From Mesorhizobium sp. PAMC28654 (GTDB taxonomy: Bacteria > Pseudomonadota > Alphaproteobacteria > Rhizobiales > Rhizobiaceae), in NCBI RefSeq assembly GCF_020616515.1, contig NZ_CP085135.1, positions 1,426,001 to 1,490,000 on the forward strand: a stretch of DNA of 64,000 bases. The letters run 5' to 3'. The translations under genes were made by a program, and so were the position numbers. This document shows, piece after piece, positions 11,157 to 20,197 of this stretch. How positions within the stretch are numbered: the stretch's first letter is position 1; the number at the start of each line of letters is the position of its first letter. Under the pieces are notes generated by a model. That model ran no database searches and was not told the DNA's origin. It saw nothing but the letters and a program-made list of their open reading frames with translations.

Positions 11157-11795
11157 ATGAAAATCGCTCTTATCGGCGCATCAGGCTTCGTCGGCGCCGC
11201 CGTGCTCAAGGAAGCAATCTCACGCGGCCACTCAGTCACCGCGATCATGCGCAATCCGTCAAAACTGGCGCCACAGGCCGACGTCGGCGCCGTCAAGGCG
11301 GATGTCTCGGACAGCAAGCAGCTGGCAACGATACTGGCCGGACATGATGTCGTCATTTCCGCCTTCAATGGCGGCTGGGGCGATCCGAAGATCTATGACA
11401 AGCATCTGGCAGGATCGAGGGCCATCGTACAAGCGGCCAAGGCCGCAGGCGTTCGCCTGATCGTCGTCGGCGGCGCCGGCAGCCTGCACGCGCCGGATGG
11501 CAGCCAGTTCGTCGATTCGCCGCACTTCCCCGAAGCCTACCGCGACGGCGCCCGCGCCGCACGTGACGCGCTTGCCGAAATCCGCGAGGAAAAGGGCCTT
11601 GAGTGGTCCTTCCTTTCGCCCGCCGCCCAAATGGCCCCAGGCCAGCGAACAGGGAAATTCCGTCTCGGTGGCGACCAGCCAGTGCTCGACAAAAAGGGCG
11701 AAAGCCATATTTCAGTCGAGGATCTTGCCGTTGCGCTGGTCAACGAAGCCGAAAAGCCCGAGCACACGGGCAAGCGCTTCACGGTAGGCTACTGA
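11157..11795 (+). CDS. NAD(P)-binding atypical SDR oxidoreductase (YwnB/HSCARG-like)
   Basis: A 212-residue NAD(P)H-binding protein. The N-terminal glycine motif is GASGFVG (residues 7-13), followed by MRNPSKL, typical of NmrA-like atypical SDRs that lack the catalytic YxxxK. Close relatives are annotated as NAD-dependent epimerases or flavin-reductase-like proteins and often respond to oxidative stress. The ATG at 11157 follows GAGGAG at 11145-11150 with ideal spacing, so the open frame further upstream is not used. No operon partner. Confidence 0.82.
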   Translation: MKIALIGASGFVGAAVLKEAISRGHSVTAIMRNPSKLAPQADVGAVKADVSDSKQLATILAGHDVVISAFNGGWGDPKIYDKHLAGSRAIVQAAKAAGVRLIVVGGAGSLHAPDGSQFVDSPHFPEAYRDGARAARDALAEIREEKGLEWSFLSPAAQMAPGQRTGKFRLGGDQPVLDKKGESHISVEDLAVALVNEAEKPEHTGKRFTVGY

Positions 11796-11830
11796 CCACC
11801 GCTGCAAGACAGCGCTGCCGAAGAGATCAG

Positions 11831-11958
11831 TCTAAAGCCTGTTCCATCACGATGGAATTGGGATACGGCTCTATCTTCTTGTTTGAGCATGATCTCTGGA
11901 CAAACGGGGACCGTTTGTCCGAGAAAACCGGTTCCCACTTTTCGGGATCATGCCCTAG
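11831..11958. repeat. Rhizobial palindromic intergenic repeat element
   Basis: Nested inverted repeats in a short space: ttccat/atggaa (11842-11857), the perfect 10-bp pair ggacaaacgg/ccgtttgtcc (11898-11920), and an outer gcatgatc/gatcatgc (11887-11894 with 11946-11953). The core aaaaccggttcccactttt recurs in modified form at 41.1 kb. This mosaic organisation is typical of dispersed extragenic palindromes in Mesorhizobium and relatives. The right end enters the 3' end of the DUF3008 gene and supplies its stop codon. Confidence 0.7.
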
Positions 11959-12136
11959 ACTTCTTCTCCGGCAGCCCCTTGCGCTTGGTTTCGGCGAACT
12001 CCTCGAGCTGCTTTTCGCTCATGGAATCGTACATTTCCCGAGATGCGCCTATCAACTCGCTCTTCTTGGTCTCGCCGCGCTTGGCGGACAGGGCCGCGCC
12101 GGCGGCTTTCTGCTGGGCTTTTGATGTGGCTGGCAT
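11948..12136 (-). CDS. DUF3008 family small protein
   Basis: A 62-residue, highly charged soluble protein beginning MPATSKAQQKAAGAALSAKR, the signature of the DUF3008 family, with a predicted helical C-terminal half (SEKQLEEFAETKRKGLPEKK). Function unknown. It has no signal or membrane segment. A GGAGAA ribosome site precedes the ATG. The last two codons and the stop fall in the intergenic repeat, suggesting repeat insertion at or near the original 3' end. It is divergent from the RNB gene. Confidence 0.8.
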   Translation of the reverse strand: MPATSKAQQKAAGAALSAKRGETKKSELIGASREMYDSMSEKQLEEFAETKRKGLPEKKSRA

Positions 12137-12301
12137 GGTTGGTTCTCCTTCGTGGTCAGAGGAGAAACGCCGTGTTTCGGTCGCGGTTCCAGCGCCAGGC
12201 CCAGTTCCTCACCCGGCGGCTGCCAGCCTGTCAGGCGGCCGGCTTTGGCGATTTTCGTTGGCAACCTTCCTGTATGAATGGCGCCAGTGTAGGACGGCCA
12301 C

Positions 12302-13684
12302 ATGAAATCACTGACCGATCCTACACAAGCACTCTCCACCGGCCTGGCGAAAATCCGCGCCGAATTCCACGTGCCGGATGGATTTCCAGCGGTCGTAATG
12401 GCCGCTGCGGAGGCGGCGGCCAAACGTACGCCGAACCAGCATGCCGATCGAACAGCCATGCCCTTCGTCACGCTCGATCCGGCAAGCTCCACCGATCTCG
12501 ATCAGGCGTTCTCGATCGAGCTGAGCGGCGGCGATCTTCTGCTGCACTACGCCATTGCCGACGTGGCCTGGTTCGTCGAGGACGGCGACGCGATCGATCG
12601 CGAAGCCTGGACGCGGGGCGAGACATTTTATTTGCCCGACGGCAAGGCCGGCCTCTACCCGCCGGTACTTGCCGAGAGTGCCGCGAGCCTGTTGCCGGAT
12701 GGACCGCGCCCTGCGGTCGTCTTCACAGTTCGGGTCGCGGAGGACGGTGCAGTGAAACTGGACGGCGCGGAGCGGGCAATCATTCAAAGCCGTGCGAAGC
12801 TCGCCTATGACAGCGTGCGGGCCTCCGATGTCCCGGCCGGGTTCGCCGAAATGGCGCGGCGCATGGCTGTGAATGAAAAGGGTCGTGGCGCTTCCCGCGT
12901 CGACCCACCCGAGCAGGAAGTGGAAAGGCTCGCCGATGGCACATTCCGGCTTTCGTTCAGACCGCTGCTGCAATCCGAGCAAGACAATGCCGCGCTTTCG
13001 CTGGCCGCCAACATGGCGATTGCCGACGCCATGTTTGCGCACCATACTGGGTTGTTCCGTGTGATGTCAGAACCAGACGATTTCAAGGTGCAAAGACTGC
13101 GCAACGCGGCACAGGCCCTGGGACAGTCTTGGCCGGCCACCACCAGCCTACGCGACTATCAGCGAACCCTTGACTCGACCGATCCGCAGCAGGCGGCGCT
13201 GATGCTGGAAATCCGCCACGCAAGCCCAGGCGCGTCTTACCAGCCCTACAAAGAGGGTGTTGTGCCCTGGCATGAGGCGATGGCGGCGACCTATGCCCAT
13301 GCAACCGCGCCACTTCGGCGACTGGCCGATCGATACGTCGTGCGCTGCGCGCTGGCTATTGCCAACGGCCAGCCCGTGTCGCAGGCTGTCACCGATGCGT
13401 TCGCCAGATTGCCGAAGGTGATGGGACGTGCGGATAGCCGCGCTTCGCAGATCAACCATGCGGCCATCGACCTTGCCGAGGCGGTAATGCTGAAGGGACG
13501 CGTGGGGGAGACCTTCAAAGCCATTGTGACCGATCTAGTCGACCATGGCGTGCGCGTCCAGCTTGCGGACATGCCTGTCGTTGCCAACCTGAAGGCCTCC
13601 GGGCTCGGACAGGGTGATAGTCTGAAGCTAAGGCTGGTCTTGGCCGATCCGTATCAACGCAGCATCGTCTTCGAACCTGTTTGA
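12302..13684 (+). CDS. Short RNB-domain ribonuclease (RNase II/R family)
   Basis: A 460-residue RNB protein. The catalytic Mg-binding aspartates are in FVTLDPASSTDLDQAF (D59, D65, D67) and the C-terminal substrate segment is TYAHATAPLRRLADRYV. Full RNase R or RNase II carries cold-shock domains before and an S1 domain after the RNB core and exceeds 640 residues; here those are absent or vestigial. It resembles the short RNB proteins common in alphaproteobacteria and actinobacteria. 3'-5' exoribonuclease activity is likely but the RNA preference is unknown. Confidence 0.85.
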   Translation: MKSLTDPTQALSTGLAKIRAEFHVPDGFPAVVMAAAEAAAKRTPNQHADRTAMPFVTLDPASSTDLDQAFSIELSGGDLLLHYAIADVAWFVEDGDAIDREAWTRGETFYLPDGKAGLYPPVLAESAASLLPDGPRPAVVFTVRVAEDGAVKLDGAERAIIQSRAKLAYDSVRASDVPAGFAEMARRMAVNEKGRGASRVDPPEQEVERLADGTFRLSFRPLLQSEQDNAALSLAANMAIADAMFAHHTGLFRVMSEPDDFKVQRLRNAAQALGQSWPATTSLRDYQRTLDSTDPQQAALMLEIRHASPGASYQPYKEGVVPWHEAMAATYAHATAPLRRLADRYVVRCALAIANGQPVSQAVTDAFARLPKVMGRADSRASQINHAAIDLAEAVMLKGRVGETFKAIVTDLVDHGVRVQLADMPVVANLKASGLGQGDSLKLRLVLADPYQRSIVFEPV

Positions 13685-13720
13685 GCGGCAGACACTTCCG
13701 CCACCAACCAACTCACCACA

Positions 13721-14509
13721 TCAGGCAACCGTCAGGCCAAAACCCTGCATCAGCCGGCTGGTGGCGAAATCCGCCTTGCCGGATGTGAAGACGGCAATGT
13801 CGGGCTCGCCTACCGGCAACGGCCCATCGACGGGTGCCAACAGCGACATGGCGCGGCGGGCGATCGCCTCGGCCGGATCGATCCAGTCAACCGGCCAGGG
13901 CGCGGTCTTGCGCATGCGGTTGGCCAAGAATGGATAATGCGTGCAACCGAGCACGACGATATCGGTACGGGCGCCGTCCTTCTCGACAAAGCACGGCGCG
14001 ATCTCCTCGCGAACGATCTCCTCGTCGACGAATCCCTGGCGCATGTAGATTTCGGCCAGCGGCGCCAGCCGGTCCGATCCGACCAGCCGCACGTGGCATT
14101 TCTGCGCCCATTTGCCGATCAGGTCGCGCGTGTACTGACGCTTCACCGTACCCGGCGTCGCCAGCACGGAAACCAGGCCCGAGCGCGTGCGCTCCGCCGC
14201 CGGCTTGATGGCCGGCACCGTGCCGACAAAGGGATGGCCGGGGAATTTTTGACGCAACGCGTCAATCACCAGCGTCGAGGCGGTGTTGCAGGGAATGACC
14301 GAGATCTCCGGCTGGAATTTTTCCAGCAGCGCACCGAACAGGCCAAGGATGTGAGCGCTGAGGGCCGGCTCCTCCCAGGCGCCATAAGGGAAAGCGGCGT
14401 CATCGGCGACATAGACAAAGCGGCGGTCGGGCATCAGCACGCGCGCCTCGCGCAGCACGGTGAGCCCGCCGATGCCGGAATCGAACATCAGGATCGGACG
14501 TTCAGTCAT
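13721..14509 (-). CDS. murI: Glutamate racemase
   Basis: A 262-residue enzyme interconverting L- and D-glutamate for peptidoglycan. The catalytic pair is visible: VIPCNTAST with the first cysteine and LGCTHYPF with the second; the N-terminal MFDSGIGGL holds the conserved Asp-Ser. I chose the ATG at 14509; an upstream in-frame codon adds about 57 Arg-rich residues that actually lie in the overlapping trmJ frame. Start and trmJ end overlap by eight bases, so the two are co-translated. Confidence 0.93.
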   Translation of the reverse strand: MTERPILMFDSGIGGLTVLREARVLMPDRRFVYVADDAAFPYGAWEEPALSAHILGLFGALLEKFQPEISVIPCNTASTLVIDALRQKFPGHPFVGTVPAIKPAAERTRSGLVSVLATPGTVKRQYTRDLIGKWAQKCHVRLVGSDRLAPLAEIYMRQGFVDEEIVREEIAPCFVEKDGARTDIVVLGCTHYPFLANRMRKTAPWPVDWIDPAEAIARRAMSLLAPVDGPLPVGEPDIAVFTSGKADFATSRLMQGFGLTVA

Positions 14510-15422
14510 TGTCGGTTCCCCTGCCGCCCGGCGGCGGCGTGTCATTGTCGTCGCCATTGGCGTCCGGCGCCTGGCCAGCCGCTTCCGCCTTGCGGGCACG
14601 CGCCGCCGCTGCTGGCAACCGTCTTGGATCATCCCCTGGTGATCCATCGCCGCGAGGCATTGCCGGCGAGAACCTGTCAAGCGACGAGATGATGCCGCGC
14701 AGAACCTTGAGTTCCGGCTCTGCGAAGCCGGCGCGCGTCAGCACGGCGCGCAGATTATCGACCATCTTCGGCTTCTTCGGCGCTGGCCGAAAATAGCCGC
14801 GCGCTTCGAGTGCGCCTTCGAGGTAGGCGAACAGGCCGTGCAGCTCTTCCTTGCTTGCTGGCTTCATCTCTGGACCGGTAAAATTGGTCTTGGTGTCGTC
14901 CTCAAGGCCGGATTTCATCCATTCATAGGACATCAGCAGCGCCGCCTGGGCGATGTTGAGCGACGAGAAATCAGGATCGACCGGAAAGGTGACGATCTCG
15001 TCGGCAAGGCCGACCTCGTCATTGTAGAGGCCGAAGCGCTCGCGCCCGAACAGGATGCCGGTGCGCTCCCCCATTCCATGACGGGCGCGGAGCATCCTGC
15101 CCGCCTCGACCGGGCCTCGAACGGATTTGAAGCCGTCACGCTGCCTGGCCGTGGTGGCGAAAACGAAATTCAGGTCGGCAAGCGCCGAGGCCAGATCGTC
15201 GAATACTTTCACTGCGTCGATGACATGGTCGGCACGACTGGCGGCAGCACGCGCCTTCTCGCTCGGCCAGCCATCACGCGGATTGACGAGGCGCAGCTCC
15301 GACAGGCCGAAATTGGCCATGGCGCGTGCGACCATGCCGATGTTCTCGCCGAGCTGCGGCTCGACCAAGATGATGGCCGGGCCTGCGGATGGAATGGTAG
15401 TGGCGTCTTCAGTGGCTGGCAT
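14502..15422 (-). CDS. trmJ: TrmH/SpoU-family RNA methyltransferase, TrmJ-like
   Basis: A 306-residue SPOUT methyltransferase. The N-terminal catalytic domain contains [20 protein letters not shown], and the trefoil-knot SAM site is formed by [13 protein letters not shown] and [16 protein letters not shown]. TrmJ 2'-O-methylates position 32 in tRNA anticodon loops. The C-terminal 50 residues are low-complexity and charged (Pro, Asp, Gly rich). The ATG at 15422 is preferred to a TTG three codons upstream. Assignment to TrmJ over other SpoU enzymes is by overall length and motif pattern. Confidence 0.82.
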   Translation of the reverse strand: MPATEDATTIPSAGPAIILVEPQLGENIGMVARAMANFGLSELRLVNPRDGWPSEKARAAASRADHVIDAVKVFDDLASALADLNFVFATTARQRDGFKSVRGPVEAGRMLRARHGMGERTGILFGRERFGLYNDEVGLADEIVTFPVDPDFSSLNIAQAALLMSYEWMKSGLEDDTKTNFTGPEMKPASKEELHGLFAYLEGALEARGYFRPAPKKPKMVDNLRAVLTRAGFAEPELKVLRGIISSLDRFSPAMPRGDGSPGDDPRRLPAAAARARKAEAAGQAPDANGDDNDTPPPGGRGTDND

Positions 15423-15638
15423 GATTATCAATGAACTGCTGTTTGCGGCATTTCAGCGTTCCCTGCCATATTCGGGCGTGAAAATGAAGCATTCGCAAAT
15501 GACGACCGTGCTCGCCGCCAATTCGTGACCGATCGCTGTTTGCACGGCCAAAAACGCTTTGATATACGGGCGGCTTCCCCCGGCCGAACGCCACGCGGGC
15601 AAGGCCGTCCCATATTCCAGCAACGAGGCATTCTTTCC

Positions 15639-16850
15639 ATGGCGAAGATCAAGGTGGCGAACCCGGTCGTCGAACTCGACGGCGACGAGATGACCCGCAT
15701 CATCTGGCAGTTCATCAAGGACAAGCTGGTCCACCCCTATCTCGACCTCAAGCTCGAATATTACGACCTCGGCATCGAGCATCGCGACGCCACCAACGAC
15801 CAGGTGACCATCGATTCGGCCAATGCCATCAAGAAATACGGCGTCGGCGTGAAATGCGCGACGATCACCCCCGACGAGCAGCGCGTCGAGGAATTCAAGC
15901 TGAAGAAGATGTGGAAGTCGCCGAACGGCACCATCCGCAACATCCTCGGCGGCACCATCTTCCGCGAGCCGATCATCATGAAGAACGTACCGCGCCTGGT
16001 GCCCGGCTGGACCAAGCCGATCATCGTCGGCCGCCACGCCTTCGGCGACCAGTACCGCGCCACCGATTTCCGCTTCCCCGGCAAGGGCAAGCTGACGATC
16101 AAATTCGTCGGCGAGGACGGCCAGGTGATTGAACATGATGTGTACGACGCGCCCGGCGCCGGCGTCGCCATGGCCATGTACAATCTCGACGACTCGATCC
16201 GCGAGTTCGCCCGCGCCTCGCTGAACTACGGCCTGCTGCGCAACTATCCGGTCTATCTCTCGACCAAGAACACCATCCTCAAGGCCTATGACGGTCGCTT
16301 CAAGGACATTTTCCAGGAAGTCTACCAGGCCGAGTTCGAAGCCGAGTTCAAGTCGAAGAAGCTCTGGTATGAGCACCGCCTGATCGACGACATGGTGGCC
16401 TCCAGCCTGAAATGGTCGGGCGGCTATGTCTGGGCCTGCAAGAACTATGATGGTGACGTGCAGTCCGACACGGTTGCGCAGGGTTTTGGTTCGCTTGGCC
16501 TGATGACCTCGGTGCTGATGACGCCGGACGGCAAGACGGTGGAAGCCGAAGCCGCGCACGGTACCGTCACCCGTCACTATCGCCAGCACCAGAAGGGCGA
16601 GGAAACCTCGACCAACTCGATCGCCTCGATCTTCGCCTGGACGCGCGGCCTCGCGCATCGCGCCAAGCTCGACGACAATGCCGAACTGAAGCGCTTCGCC
16701 GAGACGCTGGAAAAAGTCTGCATCCAGACGGTCGAGTCCGGCTTCATGACCAAGGACCTGTCGCTGCTGATCGGCCCCGACCAGCCCTGGCTGTCGACCA
16801 CCGGCTTCCTCGACAAGATCGACGAGAACCTACAGAAGGCCATGGCGTAA
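15639..16850 (+). CDS. icd: NADP-dependent isocitrate dehydrogenase (monomer family II type)
   Basis: A 403-residue eukaryote-like (subfamily II) isocitrate dehydrogenase of the TCA cycle, producing 2-oxoglutarate, CO2 and NADPH. N-terminus [19 protein letters not shown] and the segment [19 protein letters not shown] with metal-binding aspartates are diagnostic. [17 protein letters not shown] is the NADP-binding stretch. The ATG at 15639 follows AACGAGG. The long open frame on the opposite strand is a shadow of its codon use. Monocistronic apart from possible read-through to the GST. Confidence 0.96.
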   Translation: MAKIKVANPVVELDGDEMTRIIWQFIKDKLVHPYLDLKLEYYDLGIEHRDATNDQVTIDSANAIKKYGVGVKCATITPDEQRVEEFKLKKMWKSPNGTIRNILGGTIFREPIIMKNVPRLVPGWTKPIIVGRHAFGDQYRATDFRFPGKGKLTIKFVGEDGQVIEHDVYDAPGAGVAMAMYNLDDSIREFARASLNYGLLRNYPVYLSTKNTILKAYDGRFKDIFQEVYQAEFEAEFKSKKLWYEHRLIDDMVASSLKWSGGYVWACKNYDGDVQSDTVAQGFGSLGLMTSVLMTPDGKTVEAEAAHGTVTRHYRQHQKGEETSTNSIASIFAWTRGLAHRAKLDDNAELKRFAETLEKVCIQTVESGFMTKDLSLLIGPDQPWLSTTGFLDKIDENLQKAMA

Positions 16851-16874
16851 AGAGCCAAGACCCGGGGGGAAAAA

Positions 16875-17501
16875 ATGGCCAAGCCGGTCGTCTACGGCGC
16901 GGACTACAGCGTTTATGTGCGCATCGTCCGGCTTGCTCTCGAGGAAAAGGGCGTCGCGTACGAGCTGATGCCGGTCGACGTCTTCGCGGCGGACGGCGTG
17001 CCCGGCTGGTATCTCGAACATCATCCGTTCGGCCGCATCCCGGCCTTCGAGCATGACGGCTTTCGCCTCTTCGAGACCAGCGCCATTGCCCGCTATGTCG
17101 ATGAGGGCTTTGCAGGACCCGCCCTGCAGCCGACGGATGCTCGCGCCCGCGCCACCATGAACCAGATGATCGGCCTGCTCGATGCCTATGCGTATCGGCC
17201 GATGGTCTGGGATGTCGCCGTCGAGCGGCTGGAGAATCCGGCGCCTGACGAGGCCCTGATCGCCAGGGGACTTCAACAGGCAGCGACCACACTGCGGGTG
17301 CTTTCGTCGCTGAAAGCTCCCGGGCCGTGGTTGATGGGAGCCGGGCTGACGCTGGCCGATCTGCATGCCGCGCCGATCATCGGTTATTTTCTCAATGTCG
17401 CCGAGGGGCAAAGCCTGCTGGCCGAATTTCCCGATATTCAGGCATGGTGGAACGGCTTTGCGCAGCGCGCGAGCTTTGCCCACACGCGGAAGTCCGGATG
17501 A
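16875..17501 (+). CDS. Glutathione S-transferase family protein
   Basis: A 208-residue two-domain GST: thioredoxin-like N-domain (VVYGADYSVYVRIVRLALEEKG, then the cis-Pro region GRIPAFEHDG and FETSAIARYVDE for gamma-glutamyl binding) and an all-helical C-domain ending with GLTLADLHAAPIIGYF. Function is probably conjugation or reduction of small electrophiles; class not assignable by eye. It begins 24 bases after icd and its stop overlaps the next gene. Confidence 0.85.
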   Translation: MAKPVVYGADYSVYVRIVRLALEEKGVAYELMPVDVFAADGVPGWYLEHHPFGRIPAFEHDGFRLFETSAIARYVDEGFAGPALQPTDARARATMNQMIGLLDAYAYRPMVWDVAVERLENPAPDEALIARGLQQAATTLRVLSSLKAPGPWLMGAGLTLADLHAAPIIGYFLNVAEGQSLLAEFPDIQAWWNGFAQRASFAHTRKSG

Positions 17502-18286
17502 TGCGCGCTGTTCATCTGAGCTACGCCACCGCGAATCTCTCCCAAGCCACCAAACTTCTGCTGAAAAGCGCTGGACGGTTCGGCCTCGACAGCCGCATTT
17601 ACACGCCGGAGCATCCCGTCTTGGCAGATCTGAGGCAGAAGCACCCGTCGATCATGGCTGAGCCACGCGGTGCCGGCTATTGGCTCTGGAAACCCTCTAT
17701 CATCCTGGACGTGCTGAACAGCGTGCCGGACGGAACGGCGGTTCTGTACACGGACGTGGCAATTACGTTTGTTGCCGATCCCGCCCCGCTAATGTTGCTC
17801 ACCAAAGAACATCCGGTATGTCTCTTCAAGATGAGCGGGCCGATGCTGCAGGGCACATGGACCAAGCGCGACTGCTTCGTCGAAATGAGCGCCGATACCG
17901 ACGAATTCTGGTCGATGCCGCAGCTATGGGCTGGAATGCAGCTTTATCGGGCCGGTCCGGAAGCGCGGCGGTTTGTATCATTGCTGGCAGAAGCCATGGC
18001 CAGCGAGACGCGCCTCACCGACAAGCCGAACGTCCATGGCCTGCCAAACCTGCCGGACTTCGTCGAGCATCGGCATGATCAATCGGTTCTGACTATCCTT
18101 GCCAGGCAGCAGGGTGCCGCGATCTTTCGCGACCCGTCGCAATGTTGGGATTCTCCTTCCGCGCCGGCTTCAGAAACGCCGTTTGACCAGACTGTCTTTC
18201 TTCACAGGACGCGAAACCAGCCGCTTCACAAATGGCTGAGCAAGCGGCTGCGCCGCAAATACACGGGTGGGCGAGGTTTCCTCTGA
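17498..18286 (+). CDS. Glycosyltransferase-like hypothetical protein (GYWLWKP motif)
   Basis: A 262-residue protein overlapping the GST stop (ATGATG at 17498). It contains GAGYWLWKPSIILDVLNSVPDGTAVLYTDVAI, reported here in parts: GYWLWKP, then VLYTDVAI, which resembles the acceptor/metal (DxD-like) region of polysaccharide-modifying glycosyltransferases with a WKP motif. The C-terminus is very basic (KWLSKRLRRKY). No signal peptide, so cytoplasmic. Coupling with a GST is probably incidental. Substrate unknown; surface polysaccharide is the best guess. Confidence 0.6.
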   Translation: MMRAVHLSYATANLSQATKLLLKSAGRFGLDSRIYTPEHPVLADLRQKHPSIMAEPRGAGYWLWKPSIILDVLNSVPDGTAVLYTDVAITFVADPAPLMLLTKEHPVCLFKMSGPMLQGTWTKRDCFVEMSADTDEFWSMPQLWAGMQLYRAGPEARRFVSLLAEAMASETRLTDKPNVHGLPNLPDFVEHRHDQSVLTILARQQGAAIFRDPSQCWDSPSAPASETPFDQTVFLHRTRNQPLHKWLSKRLRRKYTGGRGFL

Positions 18287-18415
18287 GGGTGCCTCGTCAG
18301 TCGACGCCGCGCCGCAAACACAGGAACGCCGACAGATGGGTCCTGCCGAGCTTCGGACCAATACGACACCAGCGCTGCTTGATGGAGTCCATCACAGAAT
18401 CCTCGGGACAGTGAC

Positions 18416-18895
18416 CTAGAGATTGATCGCCGGCCGGGTGACCATCAGCCAGAGGATCGCAAGTACGGCGGCAAAAGCAGGAAAGCCGCAAGCGAACCAT
18501 ATGCGAAAAAGGCGCTTCTCCTCGGCGGGCAGCGGTCCATTCTCGATGACCGCCTGCCGCGCCAGATTTCGTATCCGAATCTGAATCCAGACGACAGGCA
18601 GCCAGAACAAACCCGTCGCGACATAGAGCAGCAAGGACAGCACAATCCAGCCTTCGGACAGCGGCCAACCCGTTGCCCGTGCCAGAAGCACGCCGGTGAT
18701 CGGCTGCACCACGACGGCCGTTGCCGTGAATATGGTGTCCGCGATGACGACCGTGCCCGCGACATGGGCGACGAGATCGGGCCGGGCGGTACGCTGCGCC
18801 ATCAGCATGAAGAAGGCGATCCCTGCGCCGGTGCCAAAGAGAACCGTGGCACCGATGATATGCGCCCAGCGCAATATGTCGACCAAGAGGCTCAT
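18416..18895 (-). CDS. DUF2269 family integral membrane protein
   Basis: A 159-residue protein with four membrane helices. The N-terminal LRWAHIIGATVLFGTGAGIAF with its conserved His is typical of DUF2269, a family related to membrane-bound, possibly haem-binding, four-helix proteins. It overlaps the stop of the upstream SDR-DoxX gene by four bases (ATGA), so the two are co-translated. Function unknown. An alternative long open frame extending to 19510 overlaps the SDR gene in another frame and is rejected. Confidence 0.8.
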   Translation of the reverse strand: MSLLVDILRWAHIIGATVLFGTGAGIAFFMLMAQRTARPDLVAHVAGTVVIADTIFTATAVVVQPITGVLLARATGWPLSEGWIVLSLLLYVATGLFWLPVVWIQIRIRNLARQAVIENGPLPAEEKRLFRIWFACGFPAFAAVLAILWLMVTRPAINL

Positions 18896-20187
18896 CGCTC
18901 GTCGAGCACCGCCAGCGCCACAAGGACCAGACAAAGCGTTGGGATCGTCTTGACCAGCGGTCCCAGCGGAGCGAGCCAGAGTTCGGGAACGAGAAGCGTC
19001 GCCGCCGCCAGATAAAATACCGTGATCGCGATCATCGCCAGCAGCGCGTGCCGGGCGAAGGGCCGGACCACAACCGCCGCGCCGACAAGGATATCCGCGG
19101 CACTGCCGGCTAGAACCGACATATGGGCGAAATTCCCCGGCACGCCGTGCGAAACAAGAATGTCCGCCGCCTCCTCCTGCCGGATCAGGCCGATGATACC
19201 CGAAACAAGCCAGAATATCGACAGACAGGCCAGGATGACAGGCTTGACCAGCCAGAGCCGCGCGAACCACCGCTCCTGAACATTTGCGGGCATGTCGGCC
19301 AGCGTTGCTTCCAGCGGCTGGAGCGGATGGCCGGAAATTTCGTTCCAGGGCGCGGCATTGCCTGTAACGCCACGAGCCAGCGCGGAAAGTGCCGCGCTTC
19401 GCAGAGGAGATCGCCAGCCAAGGGTGCCAAGGCCATCGGCAACGGCGCTCGCAAGCCGGCCGAGAATGGCCGGCATTGGCACGACCTTCGCCGGCGGCAG
19501 ACCAAGCCATGCACGAAAGGCAAGCAGGACATCGGCGAGAGACCTGGTATTGCCCTCGACGAGATCGATGACAAGGTTGGGCGGCAGAGATCCGGCGACC
19601 GCATGTGAGACCGCTCCGGCAACGTCGGCCACCGATACTGTCTGGATCGGCTGGCGCGACATGACGGCCGGAACAAAACCGGGGAAGGCCGCAAGGGCTC
19701 GCAAAAGCGCGGTTCCCCCATAGGCGGCGGGCGCGATCACCAAACCCGGCCGCAGGATAGTCCAGTCCAACGAGGAGCTTGCAACGGCCCTGTCGCCTTC
19801 CGCCTTGGTGCTGAAAAAGGGATTTGCCGAAGACAGGTCGGCGCCAATCGCGGAAATCTGCACCAAACGGCTGATACCGGCCTGCTCACATGCCGCGACC
19901 AGCGCTACCACGGAGCGCCGGTGGATGGCATCGAGACGGTCGCGCGGGCCGTCTTGCAAGGCGCCCGCCGCATTCACGACCGCATCCATGCCCGCAAGCA
20001 CCCGCAGCCAATCTTCAGCGCCAAGCAGTTGCGACATGTCGGCCGCGATCCAGCGAACCGCTGGCCTGCGTCGTTCCGCGCTCTGAACATCGCGACCGAG
20101 TCCGGTCACGTGATGACCGTCGCCAAGCAAACGGCCGACGATTGCGTCCCCGATCAAACCATAGCCGCCGAGGACGAGAATGTTCAT
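18892..20187 (-). CDS. Fused atypical SDR (NAD(P)-binding) and DoxX-like membrane protein
   Basis: A 431-residue fusion. Residues 1 to about 290 form an extended or atypical SDR, with GGYGLIG (8-14) and VNAAGAL, VQISAIGA, and WTILRPGLVI as in complex I subunit-like SDRs. After about residue 305 there are four membrane helices resembling DoxX (VKPVILACLSIFWLVSGI, then a segment ending in DILVGAAVV). The two halves put an NAD(P)-dependent domain on the cytoplasmic face of a DoxX-type module. Co-translated with a DUF2269 protein; it starts 10 bases after alaS on the same strand and may be read through from it. Confidence 0.83.
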   Translation of the reverse strand: MNILVLGGYGLIGDAIVGRLLGDGHHVTGLGRDVQSAERRRPAVRWIAADMSQLLGAEDWLRVLAGMDAVVNAAGALQDGPRDRLDAIHRRSVVALVAACEQAGISRLVQISAIGADLSSANPFFSTKAEGDRAVASSSLDWTILRPGLVIAPAAYGGTALLRALAAFPGFVPAVMSRQPIQTVSVADVAGAVSHAVAGSLPPNLVIDLVEGNTRSLADVLLAFRAWLGLPPAKVVPMPAILGRLASAVADGLGTLGWRSPLRSAALSALARGVTGNAAPWNEISGHPLQPLEATLADMPANVQERWFARLWLVKPVILACLSIFWLVSGIIGLIRQEEAADILVSHGVPGNFAHMSVLAGSAADILVGAAVVVRPFARHALLAMIAITVFYLAAATLLVPELWLAPLGPLVKTIPTLCLVLVALAVLDER

Positions 20188-20197
20188 GTCGCGGCTT

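Noticed and set aside
15453..16658. 401-codon minus-strand frame over icd
   Set aside because: Shadow of the icd codon pattern; no recognisable motif.
18897..19510. Upstream extension of the DUF2269 gene to a 364-codon frame
   Set aside because: The added part lies wholly inside the SDR-DoxX gene in another frame, while the ATG at 18895 gives an exact DUF2269 protein.
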